The notes under the pieces were generated by a model, which ran no database searches, had not been told where the DNA came from, and worked only from the letters and a program-made list of their open reading frames with translations. A stretch of 64,000 bases of DNA, taken from Methylobacterium hispanicum. GTDB lineage: Bacteria; Pseudomonadota; Alphaproteobacteria; Rhizobiales; Beijerinckiaceae. Location: the NCBI RefSeq assembly GCF_022179285.1, contig NZ_BPQO01000001.1:62001-126000 (forward strand), written 5' to 3'. Below, one piece after another: positions 37,835 through 46,299 of this stretch; position 1 is the stretch's first letter, and each line of letters begins with the position of its first letter. A program made the translations under genes and the position numbers.

Positions 37835-38569
37835 TCAGGCGAGGGCGGTGTCCGAGGAACTGTCCGGGGCGCTGTCGGAGGGGCGGTCCTCTTCCGGCGT
37901 CGGCTCGGTCTCGGCCGGCGCCTCGGCGGCGGCGGGCTCGGCGCGGATCGTCACCGTGTCGCCCTCGATCGCGAAGGTCACGCCCATGCCGGCGGCGCGC
38001 GCCACGAGGCCTGCGTAGAAGGCCAGGATGCCGTGCGCATCGACCGTGCCGGTCTCGGAGGTGCCGGCCATCAGGCCCTCGACATGGGGCGGGATGCGGG
38101 CGTGCGGTCCCTTTGCCTTGAGCACGATCAGCGGCGCGTCGCCCTCGCCCGTCACCGCGACGTCGATATGGCCGCCGCGCGGGATCGCGCCGGTCGCGAT
38201 CATCACGAGGTTGAGCAGGAGCTTGACCTTGTTCTTCGGGAAGAGCGCCTGCGGCGCGCTCCAGCTGAGCTGGGTCTTGTCGTCGGCGAACATGCCGCGC
38301 GAGACCTTCTCGGCATCCGCGAGGTCGATCGAGGCGCCGGCCGAGCCCGCCGCCCCGAAGGCGATGCGGGCGAATTGCAGGCGGGCCGAGGCCTGCCGGG
38401 CGCTCTTGCGGATGAGGTCGAGGGCGAACTCGCGCATCGACTCGTCCTGGTCGTCCTCCAGAACCTCCAGGCCGTTCACGATGGCGCCGACCGGGCTGAT
38501 CACGTCGTGGCAGACGCGGGAGCAGAGCAGCGCGGACAGGTCGAGCGCTTCGAGGTTCACGGTGGTCAT
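37835..38569 (-). CDS. chpT: Histidine phosphotransferase ChpT
   Basis: A 244-residue homodimeric phosphotransferase. In alphaproteobacteria it passes phosphate from the kinase CckA to CtrA and CpdR. The phosphorylated histidine is H21 in LLCSRVCHDVISPVGAIVNGLE, the usual ChpT motif. The pseudo-ATPase domain follows (about 90-215) without intact ATP-binding boxes. The last 30 residues are an acidic tail. It lies upstream of cheA on the same strand, separated by the repeat region 37168-37834. Confidence 0.9.
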   Translation of the reverse strand: MTTVNLEALDLSALLCSRVCHDVISPVGAIVNGLEVLEDDQDESMREFALDLIRKSARQASARLQFARIAFGAAGSAGASIDLADAEKVSRGMFADDKTQLSWSAPQALFPKNKVKLLLNLVMIATGAIPRGGHIDVAVTGEGDAPLIVLKAKGPHARIPPHVEGLMAGTSETGTVDAHGILAFYAGLVARAAGMGVTFAIEGDTVTIRAEPAAAEAPAETEPTPEEDRPSDSAPDSSSDTALA

Positions 38570-38777
38570 GGCACGCTCCGGGCGTTCTTAACAGTTCCGG
38601 CGGGTTCGGCTCGCGGGCCGTGAACCGCCCGGGATAGATGCCGACGAGGGCTTTGGAAAGCGTTACGGATCGGCCTCGCGCGGTCCGGATCGGCCCGCGA
38701 CCGCCCGGTCGACAGGCGTCGACAGGCGCGCGGGGCTCGGGCATGACGGCGCGATGACGCGGACGGGCGGGCACGGG

Positions 38778-39608
38778 ATGGACGAGACGGAGCGCGAGGG
38801 CATCGCCCGGCGGCTGGCCGAGATCGCCTGCGCGGCGGGCGAGGTTCTGCGCCACCACCACGCGAAGGGCTGCAGCCACAGCCTGAAGCCGGACGGCTCG
38901 CCCGCGAGCGTGGCCGACATCGAGGCCGAGGCGCTGATCCTGGCAGCCCTGGCCGAGCGTTTTCCGGATATCCCGGCGGTGGCCGAGGAGACCTGCCACG
39001 ACCGGAAGCCGGCCGCGCGCTTCTTCCTGGTCGATCCCCTCGACGGGACGCGGGAGTTCCTGGCCGGCACGCCCGAATACGCCGTCTGCATCGCGCTGGT
39101 GGCGGGGGAGCGGCCGGTCGCGGCGGCGCTGGCGGCGCCCGGGCTCGGGCGGATCTGGTGGGCGGGCGCCCGGGCCCTGGAGGCGGAGATCGCGCAGGGG
39201 CGCCCCGGCGAGCCCCGCGCGGTGCGGGCGCGGCCGGCACCCGCGGACGGGCTCGTCGCGCTGGGCAGCCGGCGCCACGGCGACCCGGAGACCGAGGCCT
39301 GCCTCGCCGCCCTGCCGGTGGCCGCGCAGCACCCGGTCGGCTCGGCGGTGAAGTTCGGGCTCGTCGCGTCGGGCGAGGCCGACCTCTACGTGCGCTGCGG
39401 TCCGACCATGGAGTGGGACACGGCCGCGGGCGACCACATCGTGACGGCGGCGGGCGGGTGCGTGGTGACGCCCGGGGGCGGCCCGCTTGCCTACGGGCGC
39501 CACGCGGCGGGCTACCGCAACGGCGCCTTCGCGGCGCTCGGCGACCCGCGCCTCGCCGGGCGCCTCGCCCTGCCCGTCAGTTCGGGGAGCGCGGCAGCGG
39601 CTCGATGA
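38778..39608 (+). CDS. Inositol monophosphatase-family phosphatase, CysQ/HisN type
   Basis: A protein of about 276 residues in the Li-sensitive Mg-dependent phosphatase family. Metal-binding motifs: EE in VAEETCHD (about 74-81), FLVDPLDGTREFLAG (the DPLDGT motif) and CGPTMEWDTAAGDHIV (WD...D). The REFLAG extension after DPLDGT and YAVCIALV are typical of CysQ, which removes the 3' phosphate of PAP in sulfate assimilation; HisN-type activity cannot be excluded. The start is at 38778 or an in-frame ATG at 38754. It is divergent from chpT. Confidence 0.85.
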   Translation: MDETEREGIARRLAEIACAAGEVLRHHHAKGCSHSLKPDGSPASVADIEAEALILAALAERFPDIPAVAEETCHDRKPAARFFLVDPLDGTREFLAGTPEYAVCIALVAGERPVAAALAAPGLGRIWWAGARALEAEIAQGRPGEPRAVRARPAPADGLVALGSRRHGDPETEACLAALPVAAQHPVGSAVKFGLVASGEADLYVRCGPTMEWDTAAGDHIVTAAGGCVVTPGGGPLAYGRHAAGYRNGAFAALGDPRLAGRLALPVSSGSAAAAR

Positions 39609-40068
39609 GCCGCGCGAGCGCGGGCCAGCGCGCCTCGGCCCGGTCGGCGAGGCCCGGATCGGCCACGAGCCGCGCCCGGCGCTCCGCGTCGCGGAACAGG
39701 TAGAGCCGGCCCCCGAGCACCGCGAAGACCAGCGGGTCCGCATCGACGATCCGCCCGTCGAGCACGCCGACCGGGTCGTTGCCGTCCAGGCGCGGCGCGT
39801 AGAATCCGGGCCCGGCCGCGAAGGCGGCGCGGTTGCCCGCGCTCGCGAAGCGCCACGCGCGCCCGCCCCAGGCCAGCTCGAACCGCTCGGCGCCGGGACG
39901 CGGGCCGCCGGGCAGGAAGTAGCTCACCGCGTCGAAACCGCGCAGCGCCAGGGTCGCGGGGAGCTCCGCGGGGAGCTGCGCGGGGGGCGTCGGGGCCTGC
40001 GCCCCGGCCGGCACCGGCCCGCAGGTGAGGAGGGCGAGGAGCCCGAGCTTACGGCGCGTTAACCACAT
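39577..40068 (-). CDS. Secreted YHS-domain-like protein
   Basis: A 163-residue protein with a signal peptide (residues 1-24: LGLLALLTCGPVPAGAQA). The core reads LALRGFDAVSYFLPGGPRPGAERFELAWGG and WRFASAGNRAAFAAGPGFYAPRL, the layout of YHS domains (G.DpVsYF ... W.FaSa.nr..F...P..YaP), which are linked to metal handling. Overlaps the end of the CysQ-like gene by 32 bases, convergent. The ATG at 40068 is used; longer in-frame sequence is Arg/Cys-rich and non-coding in style. Confidence 0.8.
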   Translation of the reverse strand: MWLTRRKLGLLALLTCGPVPAGAQAPTPPAQLPAELPATLALRGFDAVSYFLPGGPRPGAERFELAWGGRAWRFASAGNRAAFAAGPGFYAPRLDGNDPVGVLDGRIVDADPLVFAVLGGRLYLFRDAERRARLVADPGLADRAEARWPALARLIEPLPRSPN

Positions 40069-40187
40069 CCTCGCTCTTATGCCGCACGGTGCCGCGCGGC
40101 GACAGGCGCCCGCGCACCCCCGGTTTGCCGCATTCGCGGCGCCGAATCGCGCCACGCGGAGCCGCAACGATCGGCGGAGGAGGAAGC

Positions 40188-40802
40188 ATGACGGGCCCCA
40201 AACTCCACAGCCCCGCCCGGCGCCGGGCACTGTCCGGCGTCGCGGGCCTCGCCGCCGGCCTCCTGCTCGCGGGCGCCGGCGCGGCCAACGCGCAAGGGCG
40301 CGGCGAGGACGGCATGCCCGAATCCTTCCGCCCCGGCGAGATCATCGACAACGGCCACCGCTTCTTCGGCTCGGTCTCGCGCGGGCTCGCGCTGACCGTC
40401 GAGGAGGCGACCCGGCGCTGGGGCCAGCCGAACGGCTACATCCTGGGCCAGGAGGCCTCCGGCGCGATCGTCGGCGGCGTGCGCTACGGCGAGGGCACCC
40501 TCTACACCCGCAACGCCGGCCAGCGGCGCGTCTACTGGCAGGGTCCCTCCCTCGGCTTCGACGTCGGCGGCGACGGGGCGCGCACCATGATGCTCGTCTA
40601 CAACCTGCCCTCCGTGCGCAGCCTCTACCGGCGCTACGGGGGCGTGAACGGCTCGGCCTACTTCATCGGCGGCTTCGGCATGACGGCGGTCGTCAACGAC
40701 AACACCGTGGTGGTGCCGATCCGCAGCGGCGTCGGCGCGCGGCTCGGCATCAACGTCGGCTATCTCAAGTTCACCGACCAGCCGACCTGGAACCCGTTCT
40801 GA
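40188..40802 (+). CDS. eipA: DUF1134 periplasmic protein, EipA-like
   Basis: A 204-residue periplasmic protein with a signal peptide (residues 1-36, LSGVAGLAAGLLLAGAGAANA). The DUF1134 domain covers the rest: FRPGEIIDNGHRFFGSVSRGL, VGGVRYGEGTLYTRNAGQRRVYWQGPSLGFD and INVGYLKFTDQPTWNPF. The family is named EipA in Brucella, where it supports envelope integrity and is under CtrA control. GGAGGAGG lies before the ATG. A TTAACC half-site lies 124 bp upstream at 40059-40064. Divergent from the YHS gene. Confidence 0.9.
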   Translation: MTGPKLHSPARRRALSGVAGLAAGLLLAGAGAANAQGRGEDGMPESFRPGEIIDNGHRFFGSVSRGLALTVEEATRRWGQPNGYILGQEASGAIVGGVRYGEGTLYTRNAGQRRVYWQGPSLGFDVGGDGARTMMLVYNLPSVRSLYRRYGGVNGSAYFIGGFGMTAVVNDNTVVVPIRSGVGARLGINVGYLKFTDQPTWNPF

Positions 40803-40830
40803 GCCCGGGCCGGGCCGCGACGGCCAGGGG

Positions 40831-40866
40831 AAGGGCCACGGCAAGGGCCACGGCAAGGGCCACGGG
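40831..40866. repeat. 12-bp tandem repeat after eipA
   Basis: Three copies of AAGGGCCACGGC (the last ending in G) at 40831-40842, 40843-40854 and 40855-40866, between eipA and the next gene. Non-coding on either strand as far as can be seen. Confidence 0.85.
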
Positions 40867-40968
40867 AGGGCCGCGTCCGGCGGGCTGGCCCGGGGCCGCG
40901 CCCTTCACTAGTATGAGGGCACGTATGTGGCGGGTCCGGCGGGACCCGGTCGGCGAGCGGTTCCGCGC

Positions 40969-41679
40969 GTGATCGAAACCCTGATGATCTTCGCTCTCGG
41001 CTTCCTGGCCGCGAGCCTCGGCGGCCTCCTGCTCCTGCCGGTGCTGAACGCCCGCGCGGCACGCCTCGCCCGGCGCCGGGCCGAGGCCCTGGTGCCGCTC
41101 GCCCCCGCCGAGATCGCGGCCGAGCGCGACTTCCTGCGCGCCCGCTTCGCGGTCCAGCAGCGGCGGCTGGAGCGCACGGTCGAGGCGGTGCGGGCCCGGC
41201 GCCAGGCCGACATGGCGGCCATCGGCGCGCGCACCATGGAGGCCGCGCGGCTCGCCCGCGACCTCACCCGGCGCGAGGGCGAGGTCGCCGACGGGCTGGC
41301 GCACAAGGCCCGGCTGGAGGGCGAGCTGGAGAGCGCCCTCGGCGAGGGCGCGGCGAGCCTCGCCACCCTGCGGGCCCTGGAGGAGGCGCATGCCGACCTC
41401 CTCGACAGCCTGCTCGCCGCCCGGCGCGCCGGCCCCGCCGGGGACGGGCGCGCCGCGGGGATGCCCGAGACCCGGGAGGACCTGGAGGAGCGGGAGGTCC
41501 TGCTCGCCCGCCTCTCCGCCGCGGAGGACGCCCTGGCGCAGGCGCTGTCGGCGCGCGAGAGCGCGGTCGAGCGCGAGAACGCCGAGCTGCGCACCCGCAT
41601 CGCGGAGCTCGCCGACAGCCTCGCGCCGCCGCGCGAGCGCCTGCCCGTGGCCGGCGCCTTCTCGACGGCGCGCGGCTGA
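40969..41679 (+). CDS. Membrane-anchored coiled-coil protein of unknown function
   Basis: A 236-residue protein with one N-terminal membrane segment (residues 5-25, LMIFALGFLAASLGGLLLLPVL). Long Arg/Glu/Ala-rich helices predicted to form coiled coils follow (about 45-125 and 150-215). The layout, a short anchor with a cytoplasmic rod, is seen in many structural or RmuC-like proteins of rhizobia; no domain is certain. The GTG at 40969 begins just before the anchor. It shares the strand with eipA. Confidence 0.7.
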   Translation: MIETLMIFALGFLAASLGGLLLLPVLNARAARLARRRAEALVPLAPAEIAAERDFLRARFAVQQRRLERTVEAVRARRQADMAAIGARTMEAARLARDLTRREGEVADGLAHKARLEGELESALGEGAASLATLRALEEAHADLLDSLLAARRAGPAGDGRAAGMPETREDLEEREVLLARLSAAEDALAQALSARESAVERENAELRTRIAELADSLAPPRERLPVAGAFSTARG

Positions 41680-41827
41680 GACGGCGCCGGACGCCGATAG
41701 AGGCCGGAACGCGGCGCCCCCACGCGGGCCTTCCGCGTGCGAAATCGTGCACGAGACGCCTTGTTTCGACCACGCAAAAGCATCATCGGAGCGTCATCCT
41801 CCGGCAATCGAGATGGAACGAGCCACC

Positions 41828-42106
41828 ATGGCCCTGAAGCTGACGACCCTCGCCCTCGCGCTCGGCGTCACCGCCGTCAGCCTGCCCGCCGCGGCGGAGC
41901 AGGCGCAGCAGACGCGGCGCGGCAACGAGACGCTGAAGAAGTACTGCACCGGGGACTACCTGAACTATTGCGGCAACCTCGCCCCCGAGGATCCGGCGCT
42001 CGACGTCTGCTTCGAGAAGAACTGGAAGTCGCTGTCGGAGAACTGCCGCCGGGCGATCGACGCCTACCAGGCGACCCAGAACCCGAAGGGCGGCAAGCGC
42101 GGCTGA
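41828..42106 (+). CDS. Secreted cysteine-rich repeat protein, first copy
   Basis: A 92-residue protein. A signal peptide (residues 1-22, MALKLTTLALALGVTAVSLP) is followed by a mature part with four cysteines: YCTGDYLNYC, LDVCFEKNW and SENCRRAID. The spacing C-x8-C ... C ... C with SLSENCR matches the cysteine-rich repeat of the GLG1 type (PF00839). A paralogue lies at 43611. Start ATG at 41828 with GGAACGAG upstream; an ATG at 41813 is also in frame. Probably a small periplasmic protein stabilised by disulfides. Confidence 0.75.
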   Translation: MALKLTTLALALGVTAVSLPAAAEQAQQTRRGNETLKKYCTGDYLNYCGNLAPEDPALDVCFEKNWKSLSENCRRAIDAYQATQNPKGGKRG

Positions 42107-42130
42107 GGCCGCCGCCGCCCGATCCGGGCC

Positions 42131-42955
42131 TCAATCCTTCACGACGAGGGCCGGGGCGGCGGCGACCGCCTCGCCCGGCACGAGCCCGCAGCGCAGCGCC
42201 GCGTCCGGCGGCAGCAGCGGCTCGAGGAGCGCGCGCCGCTCCGCCAGCGACGCGATGGCGCGCTCCGCCCCGACCCCGTCGGGGCTCGGCAGGGCCGCGA
42301 AGAGATGCTCCAGGGCGTAGCGGTAGCGCCCGACGCGCGCGCCCGCCTCCAGGCGCACCCAGGCGATCAGGCAGCGGTTCTCGGCGACCCGCATGGCGGC
42401 CTGCCGCACGTCCCAGTCGTCGAGGGTGCGGGCGAAGGGCAGGCCGGCCAGCCGACGCCCGTCCGCCGCGACCACGACGGCGGCGGTCGCCGCAAAGGCC
42501 GGGATCAGCCGCGCGTCGGCGCCCGCATCCTCGGCGAGCCGCCGGTAGAGCGACACCTGCGAGCGCGCCGGCACGGCCGCCAGCCCGTCGAAATAGGCGG
42601 CCACGTCCCGCACCAGGAGCCCGGGCGGCAGCACCCGCGTCCGGCTCAGGTTGCCCAGCACGTCGTGGAAGGCCTGCCCGGGCGCCGCCGGCATCAGGAA
42701 GCGCCAGGCGCGGTCGCGCAGCAGGCGCTCGTCGTCGGTCAGCGGCAGCAGCGCGGCGCTCTCGCCGCGCTCGCGGGCGGAGAGCGTTCCGGTCGTCTCC
42801 ACGAGGCTGTTCCAGGCGCCGGCCCTGGGGCGACCGAAATCGCCCTCCTGCGCGCAGGCCGCCAGCAGCGGCAGCCAGGCGGCGAGAAGCGGCAGCACGG
42901 AGACGCCTGCGACGCTGCGGCGCAGGCGGCCCGGGATCGGGTGCGCCCTGTCCAT
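42131..42955 (-). CDS. Predicted lipoprotein of unknown function
   Basis: A 274-residue protein with a lipoprotein signal: hydrophobic VSVLPLLAAWLPLLAAC, with the cysteine at residue 34 as the lipidation site. The mature part contains WNSLVETTGTLSARERG and LTDDERLLRDRAWRFLMP, and an Ala/Arg-rich rest with no known motif. It is convergent with the first cysteine-rich protein and upstream of nothing on its strand but the 68-residue gene. The ATG begins four residues before the basic segment. Confidence 0.75.
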   Translation of the reverse strand: MDRAHPIPGRLRRSVAGVSVLPLLAAWLPLLAACAQEGDFGRPRAGAWNSLVETTGTLSARERGESAALLPLTDDERLLRDRAWRFLMPAAPGQAFHDVLGNLSRTRVLPPGLLVRDVAAYFDGLAAVPARSQVSLYRRLAEDAGADARLIPAFAATAAVVVAADGRRLAGLPFARTLDDWDVRQAAMRVAENRCLIAWVRLEAGARVGRYRYALEHLFAALPSPDGVGAERAIASLAERRALLEPLLPPDAALRCGLVPGEAVAAAPALVVKD

Positions 42956-42979
42956 GGAAGCGGTTCCGTTCGCCGGCGT

Positions 42980-43186
42980 TCAGGAGGCGCGGCTGTAGCG
43001 CACGCCGAGGAAGAGCAGGATCTGGCCGCGGCGCTCGTGCGTCTCGGCCGGGCGGCGGCGGCGCGCGAGCGGCCGGAACGGCAGCACCGCGGCCGCCGTC
43101 CGGGGACGGCGCGCGAGCTCGGGCGCGGCCTCGTTGGCGGCGCGCAGGGGGGTCGGCGGTGGGGCGAGATAGGTCGAGAGCTGCAT
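42980..43186 (-). CDS. Small basic protein (68 aa)
   Basis: A 68-residue protein ending ERRGQILLFLGVRYSRAS. The ending G.ILLF.GVRY.R is seen in many very short proteins of rhizobia and their relatives, which supports a real gene. The middle is Arg/Pro-rich. Start at the ATG at 43186 (MQLSTYLAPP); an in-frame start 60 bases upstream gives 88 residues. It lies 24 bases before the lipoprotein gene on the same strand. Function unknown. Confidence 0.6.
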   Translation of the reverse strand: MQLSTYLAPPPTPLRAANEAAPELARRPRTAAAVLPFRPLARRRRPAETHERRGQILLFLGVRYSRAS

Positions 43187-43250
43187 CGGGGCACCTGTCG
43201 GCTGCGAAGGCTGTCCGCCCGGGTCCTCCGGAAAGGGCGTCGGCAAGGGG

Positions 43251-43358
43251 TCAGGCCTGAACGGTCGTCGGAGGCCAGATCAGCACGCGATGGTTAACGG
43301 AGCCTTGACGCGGCCGCCCCGGACTTGGCGCGGGTCTTGCTTGTGGCTGCTGGCCCAT
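43251..43358 (-). CDS. Possible 35-aa peptide gene
   Basis: A short frame MGQQPQARPAPSP to WPPTTVQA. GGGAGG lies 12 to 17 bases upstream of the ATG, a long but possible spacing. It precedes the 68-residue gene on the same strand. The evidence is only the frame and the ribosome-site-like GGAGG; it could equally be non-coding. Confidence 0.25.
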   Translation of the reverse strand: MGQQPQARPAPSPGRPRQGSVNHRVLIWPPTTVQA

Positions 43359-43382
43359 GGCGGGCGTTTCCTCCCTTGACTT

Positions 43383-43415
43383 GGCCCTGCCCCGACCGGC
43401 AGGGCCATTTTCTTG
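43383..43415 (+). terminator. Orphan intrinsic terminator
   Basis: GGCCCTGCC and GGCAGGGCC form a perfect 9-bp stem with a six-base loop, followed by ATTTTCTTG. It points rightwards, yet no plus-strand gene ends before it: the nearest upstream plus-strand gene stops at 42106. It may end a small RNA that starts in 43250-43380. Confidence 0.6.
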
Positions 43416-43610
43416 TCCGCCCCCGGCTCCGCGCCGCGGCCTTCTTCTCGCCGGAATTCTTGACGGAAGTCGGGACGCGCCGTGCGGACGGGTCGGCGGC
43501 GGCGGGACGGAACCGTCGCGGGTTCCGGCGCTTGCATAGCGGCGGCGCGGCCCGATATGCCGGGCGACGCGCGAACGACGTTCGGGATCGACAGACAAGG
43601 ACACGGCTGG

Positions 43611-43916
43611 ATGCGACTGGACACGGCACCCCTCATGCGCGCGGCACGGCGCCGGCCCCCTTCGCTCGCGATCCTGTCCCTCGGTCTCGCCCTCGCCGCC
43701 GTGACGGCGGGTCCGGCCGCGGCCCAGCGCGAGGACCAGGGCCTGCAGCTCGGCTGCGCCAACGACTATTTCCGCCTCTGCGTCGGCGTCGATCCGAACA
43801 GCCCGGACGCCGAGCGCTGCATGACGCGCAACCGCAAGCGCCTCTCGCCGGAATGCCGCGCCGCGATCGGCGACTACGACCGGCGCACCGGCGGCAAGTC
43901 GATGCCCGAGGATTAG
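43611..43916 (+). CDS. Secreted cysteine-rich repeat protein, second copy
   Basis: A 101-residue protein with a signal peptide ([20 protein letters not shown], cleavage near AAAQ). The mature part has four cysteines in the same spacing as the 41828 protein: [24 protein letters not shown] and [12 protein letters not shown]. The SPECRAAI block is typical of the GLG1-type cysteine-rich repeat. ATG at 43611; a second ATG at 43635 would also keep the signal peptide. Followed by gshB on the same strand after 124 bases and a GC hairpin. Confidence 0.78.
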   Translation: MRLDTAPLMRAARRRPPSLAILSLGLALAAVTAGPAAAQREDQGLQLGCANDYFRLCVGVDPNSPDAERCMTRNRKRLSPECRAAIGDYDRRTGGKSMPED

Positions 43917-44040
43917 GGCCGGGCGTCTCCCAAGGCCCTTCCTCTCGCCCAAGGCCCCTCCCCTCGCCACGGGGGAGGGCTTATGCAGGCGGCCTGCGAG
44001 CCCCCGCCACCTCCGGCGGACGAACCGACGAGGCCCCGAC

Positions 44041-44991
44041 ATGGCGCTCACCGTGGCGGTCCAGATGGACCCGATCCAGGCGATCCGGATCGCCGGGGAC
44101 ACCACCTTCGCCCTGCTGCTCGAAGCGCAGGCGCGGGGCCACCGGCTCCTCTACTACACCCCCGACCGGCTCTCCCTGCAGGGCCGGCGCGTCACCGCCC
44201 GGGTCGAGCCGCTCACCGTGCGGGACGTCGAGGGCGCGCACGCGACGCTGGGCGAGATCCAGCGCATCGACCTCGCGGAGGCCGACGTGGTGCTGATGCG
44301 CCAGGACCCGCCCTTCGACATGGCCTACGTCACGGCCACCCACATGCTGGAGCGGATCCACCCGCGGACGCTGGTGGTGAACAACCCCGCCGAGGTGCGC
44401 AACGCCCCGGAGAAGCTCTTCGTCCTCGATTTTCCCGAGCTGATGCCGCCGACGCTCATCACCCGCGACAGGGCGGAGATCGAGGCCTTCCGGCGCGAGC
44501 ACGGCACGATCGCCATGAAGCCGCTGCACGGGCACGGGGGCGCTGCGGTGTTCCGCGTCTCGGAGACCGACCCGAATTTCGGCTCGATGTACGACCTGTT
44601 CGCCACGACGTTCCGGGAGGCCTGGGTGGTGCAGCGCTTCCTGGAGAAGATCACCGAGGGCGACAAGCGCATCATCCTGGTCGATGGCGAGCCGATGGGC
44701 GCGATCAACCGGGTGCCGGCGGCGAACGACATCCGCTCCAACATGGTGCGGGGCGGCGCGGCGGCGGCCTCCGACCTGAGCGCGCGCGAGCGCGAGATCT
44801 GCGCGACGATCGGGCCGGAGCTGAGGCGGCGCGGCCTGATCCTCGTCGGCATCGACGTGATCGACGGGCACCTCACCGAGATCAACGTGACCTCGCCGAC
44901 CGGCATCCGGGCGATCCGGCGGCTCGGCGGGCCGGATCTCGCGGTCGCGGTCTGGGACGCGATCGAGGCGCGGCTCGCGGCCCGGACCTGA
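44041..44991 (+). CDS. gshB: Glutathione synthetase
   Basis: A 316-residue ATP-grasp enzyme that joins gamma-glutamylcysteine and glycine. It starts [20 protein letters not shown], with the substrate domain [16 protein letters not shown] and [26 protein letters not shown]. The ATP-grasp core follows, with [14 protein letters not shown], and [13 protein letters not shown] near the end. Length matches E. coli GshB (316). Its position after the disulfide-bearing proteins may be chance. Confidence 0.97.
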   Translation: MALTVAVQMDPIQAIRIAGDTTFALLLEAQARGHRLLYYTPDRLSLQGRRVTARVEPLTVRDVEGAHATLGEIQRIDLAEADVVLMRQDPPFDMAYVTATHMLERIHPRTLVVNNPAEVRNAPEKLFVLDFPELMPPTLITRDRAEIEAFRREHGTIAMKPLHGHGGAAVFRVSETDPNFGSMYDLFATTFREAWVVQRFLEKITEGDKRIILVDGEPMGAINRVPAANDIRSNMVRGGAAAASDLSAREREICATIGPELRRRGLILVGIDVIDGHLTEINVTSPTGIRAIRRLGGPDLAVAVWDAIEARLAART

Positions 44992-45038
44992 GCCCGAGCC
45001 GGCGCGTCCTACGGCCTCCGATCGAGTGGTTCACCTCC

Positions 45039-45516
45039 TACGGGATCCGGTTGAAGCGTTCGGTCTTGCGGATCCTCTCAGGGTGAAGCGCGGGTCCTCT
45101 CTCCTGTAGGGAGAGGTCTGCTTTCGCAGAAAGCCGGGTGAGGGGTATGGGGCTTCCCAGAAAGGCGCTGAGCTGAACGCGCGTCGATGGCGTGTTCAGT
45201 CCTGTCAGGTCATACCCCTCACCCCAACCCTCTCCCTATGGGAGAGGGGGCGCGGCGCGGTTCACCGCACACGGGATCCGGTCGAAGCGTTCGGTGTTGC
45301 GGATCCTCTCAGGATGAAGCGCGGGTCCCCTCTCCCATAGGGAGAGGGACAGGGTGAGGGGTATGACGTAGCCGGGTAGGGCACAGCCTGAACGCGCGCC
45401 GATGGTGTGCTCAGTTCTGAAACGTCATACCCCTCACCTCAAAACCCTCTCCCTATGGGAGAGGGGGCGCGGCGCGGTTCACCCGACACGGCCGAACCCT
45501 TCAACCGCAAACCGCA
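45039..45516. repeat. Two joined palindromic elements (diverged MITE-like)
   Basis: Two head-to-head units of the CCCTCTCCC family (cores 45092-45250 and 45330-45470). The outer left end reads TACGGGATCCGGTTGAAG and the outer right end, inverted, reads TGCGGTTTGCGGTTGAAG; both are diverged versions of the TACCGTTTCCGGTTGAA end found at 53655. The junction shows a repeated left end (ACGGGATCCGGTCGAAG) with no right end between, as if one copy inserted in or next to the other. The right end stops exactly at the stop codon (TCA, 45517) of the Crp/Fnr gene. Confidence 0.8.
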
Positions 45517-46299
45517 TCACCCCAGCGCGCAGGTCGATCCCCCGGCCGCCCGTCGGAGATAGGCGGCGTCGAACTCGGCGACCGAGCGCAGCCGCTCCGC
45601 GTCGAGGATGACGAGGCGCCGGCCCTTCAGCTCGATCAGCCCGTCGTGCCGCATCTCCCGCAGGGTTCGGTTCACGTGCACGCTGGTGAGCGCCAGGGTG
45701 TCGGAGAGCGCCACCTGCGTCAGCGGCAGCTCGTAGCCGTCGGGGCCCGCGAGGCCGACCGCGCCGAGTCGCACCGACAGCTCGCAGAACAGGTGGGCGA
45801 GCCGCTCGCGGGCGGAGCGCCGCCCCACGCTCACCAGCCACTCCCGCGCGACCGCCTCATCGACGCTGCGCGCGATGCGCAGCGCCCGCGCGATCGCGGG
45901 ATGCCGGTCGAGGAGTGCCGCGAAGACCTCGCGCGGGATGCGCGCTACGAGGCAGGCCGAGAGCGTCGCGATCACGTGGTCCATCGGCCGCGGGTCGGTG
46001 ACGTCGCAATCGGAGACGTCGCCCGGCAGGAGGTAGGCGAGGATCTGACAGGACCCGTTCGGCCGGTGGCGGGCGCGGCAGACGAAGCCGCGCAGCACCG
46101 CGATCACCGTGTCCGGAACCTCGCCCTGCTGCAGGAGATCGGTCTGCCCGACGAAGCGGCGCGCCCGCCCGCAGACCCGTTCGAGGGCGGCGAGGTCGGC
46201 CGCGTCGAGATCGACGAAGCCGCCGAGCTTGCGCGCCAGCATGTCGGCGCCGTCCGCCTCGGCCGTACGCGGCGGCGGCTCGAACGGGAACGCGTCCAT
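45517..46299 (-). CDS. Crp/Fnr family transcription regulator
   Basis: A 260-residue regulator. The cyclic-nucleotide-binding-like domain (about 25-150) includes DLLQQGEVPDTVIAVLRGFVCRAR and LAYLLPGDVSDCDV. The C-terminal winged helix (about 165-245) includes RSARERLAHLFCELSVRLG, LPLTQVALSDTLALTSVHVNRTLREMR and LIELKGRRLVILD. No N-terminal Fnr cysteine cluster is seen, so it is unlikely to hold an Fe-S cluster. The ATG at 46299 is preferred over an upstream in-frame start. Divergent from another Crp/Fnr-like gene. Confidence 0.9.
   Translation of the reverse strand: MDAFPFEPPPRTAEADGADMLARKLGGFVDLDAADLAALERVCGRARRFVGQTDLLQQGEVPDTVIAVLRGFVCRARHRPNGSCQILAYLLPGDVSDCDVTDPRPMDHVIATLSACLVARIPREVFAALLDRHPAIARALRIARSVDEAVAREWLVSVGRRSARERLAHLFCELSVRLGAVGLAGPDGYELPLTQVALSDTLALTSVHVNRTLREMRHDGLIELKGRRLVILDAERLRSVAEFDAAYLRRAAGGSTCALG

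Noticed and set aside
45039..45516. CRISPR-like array
   Set aside because: The repeated units are palindromic, face each other and are not regularly spaced with unique spacers; no cas gene is near.
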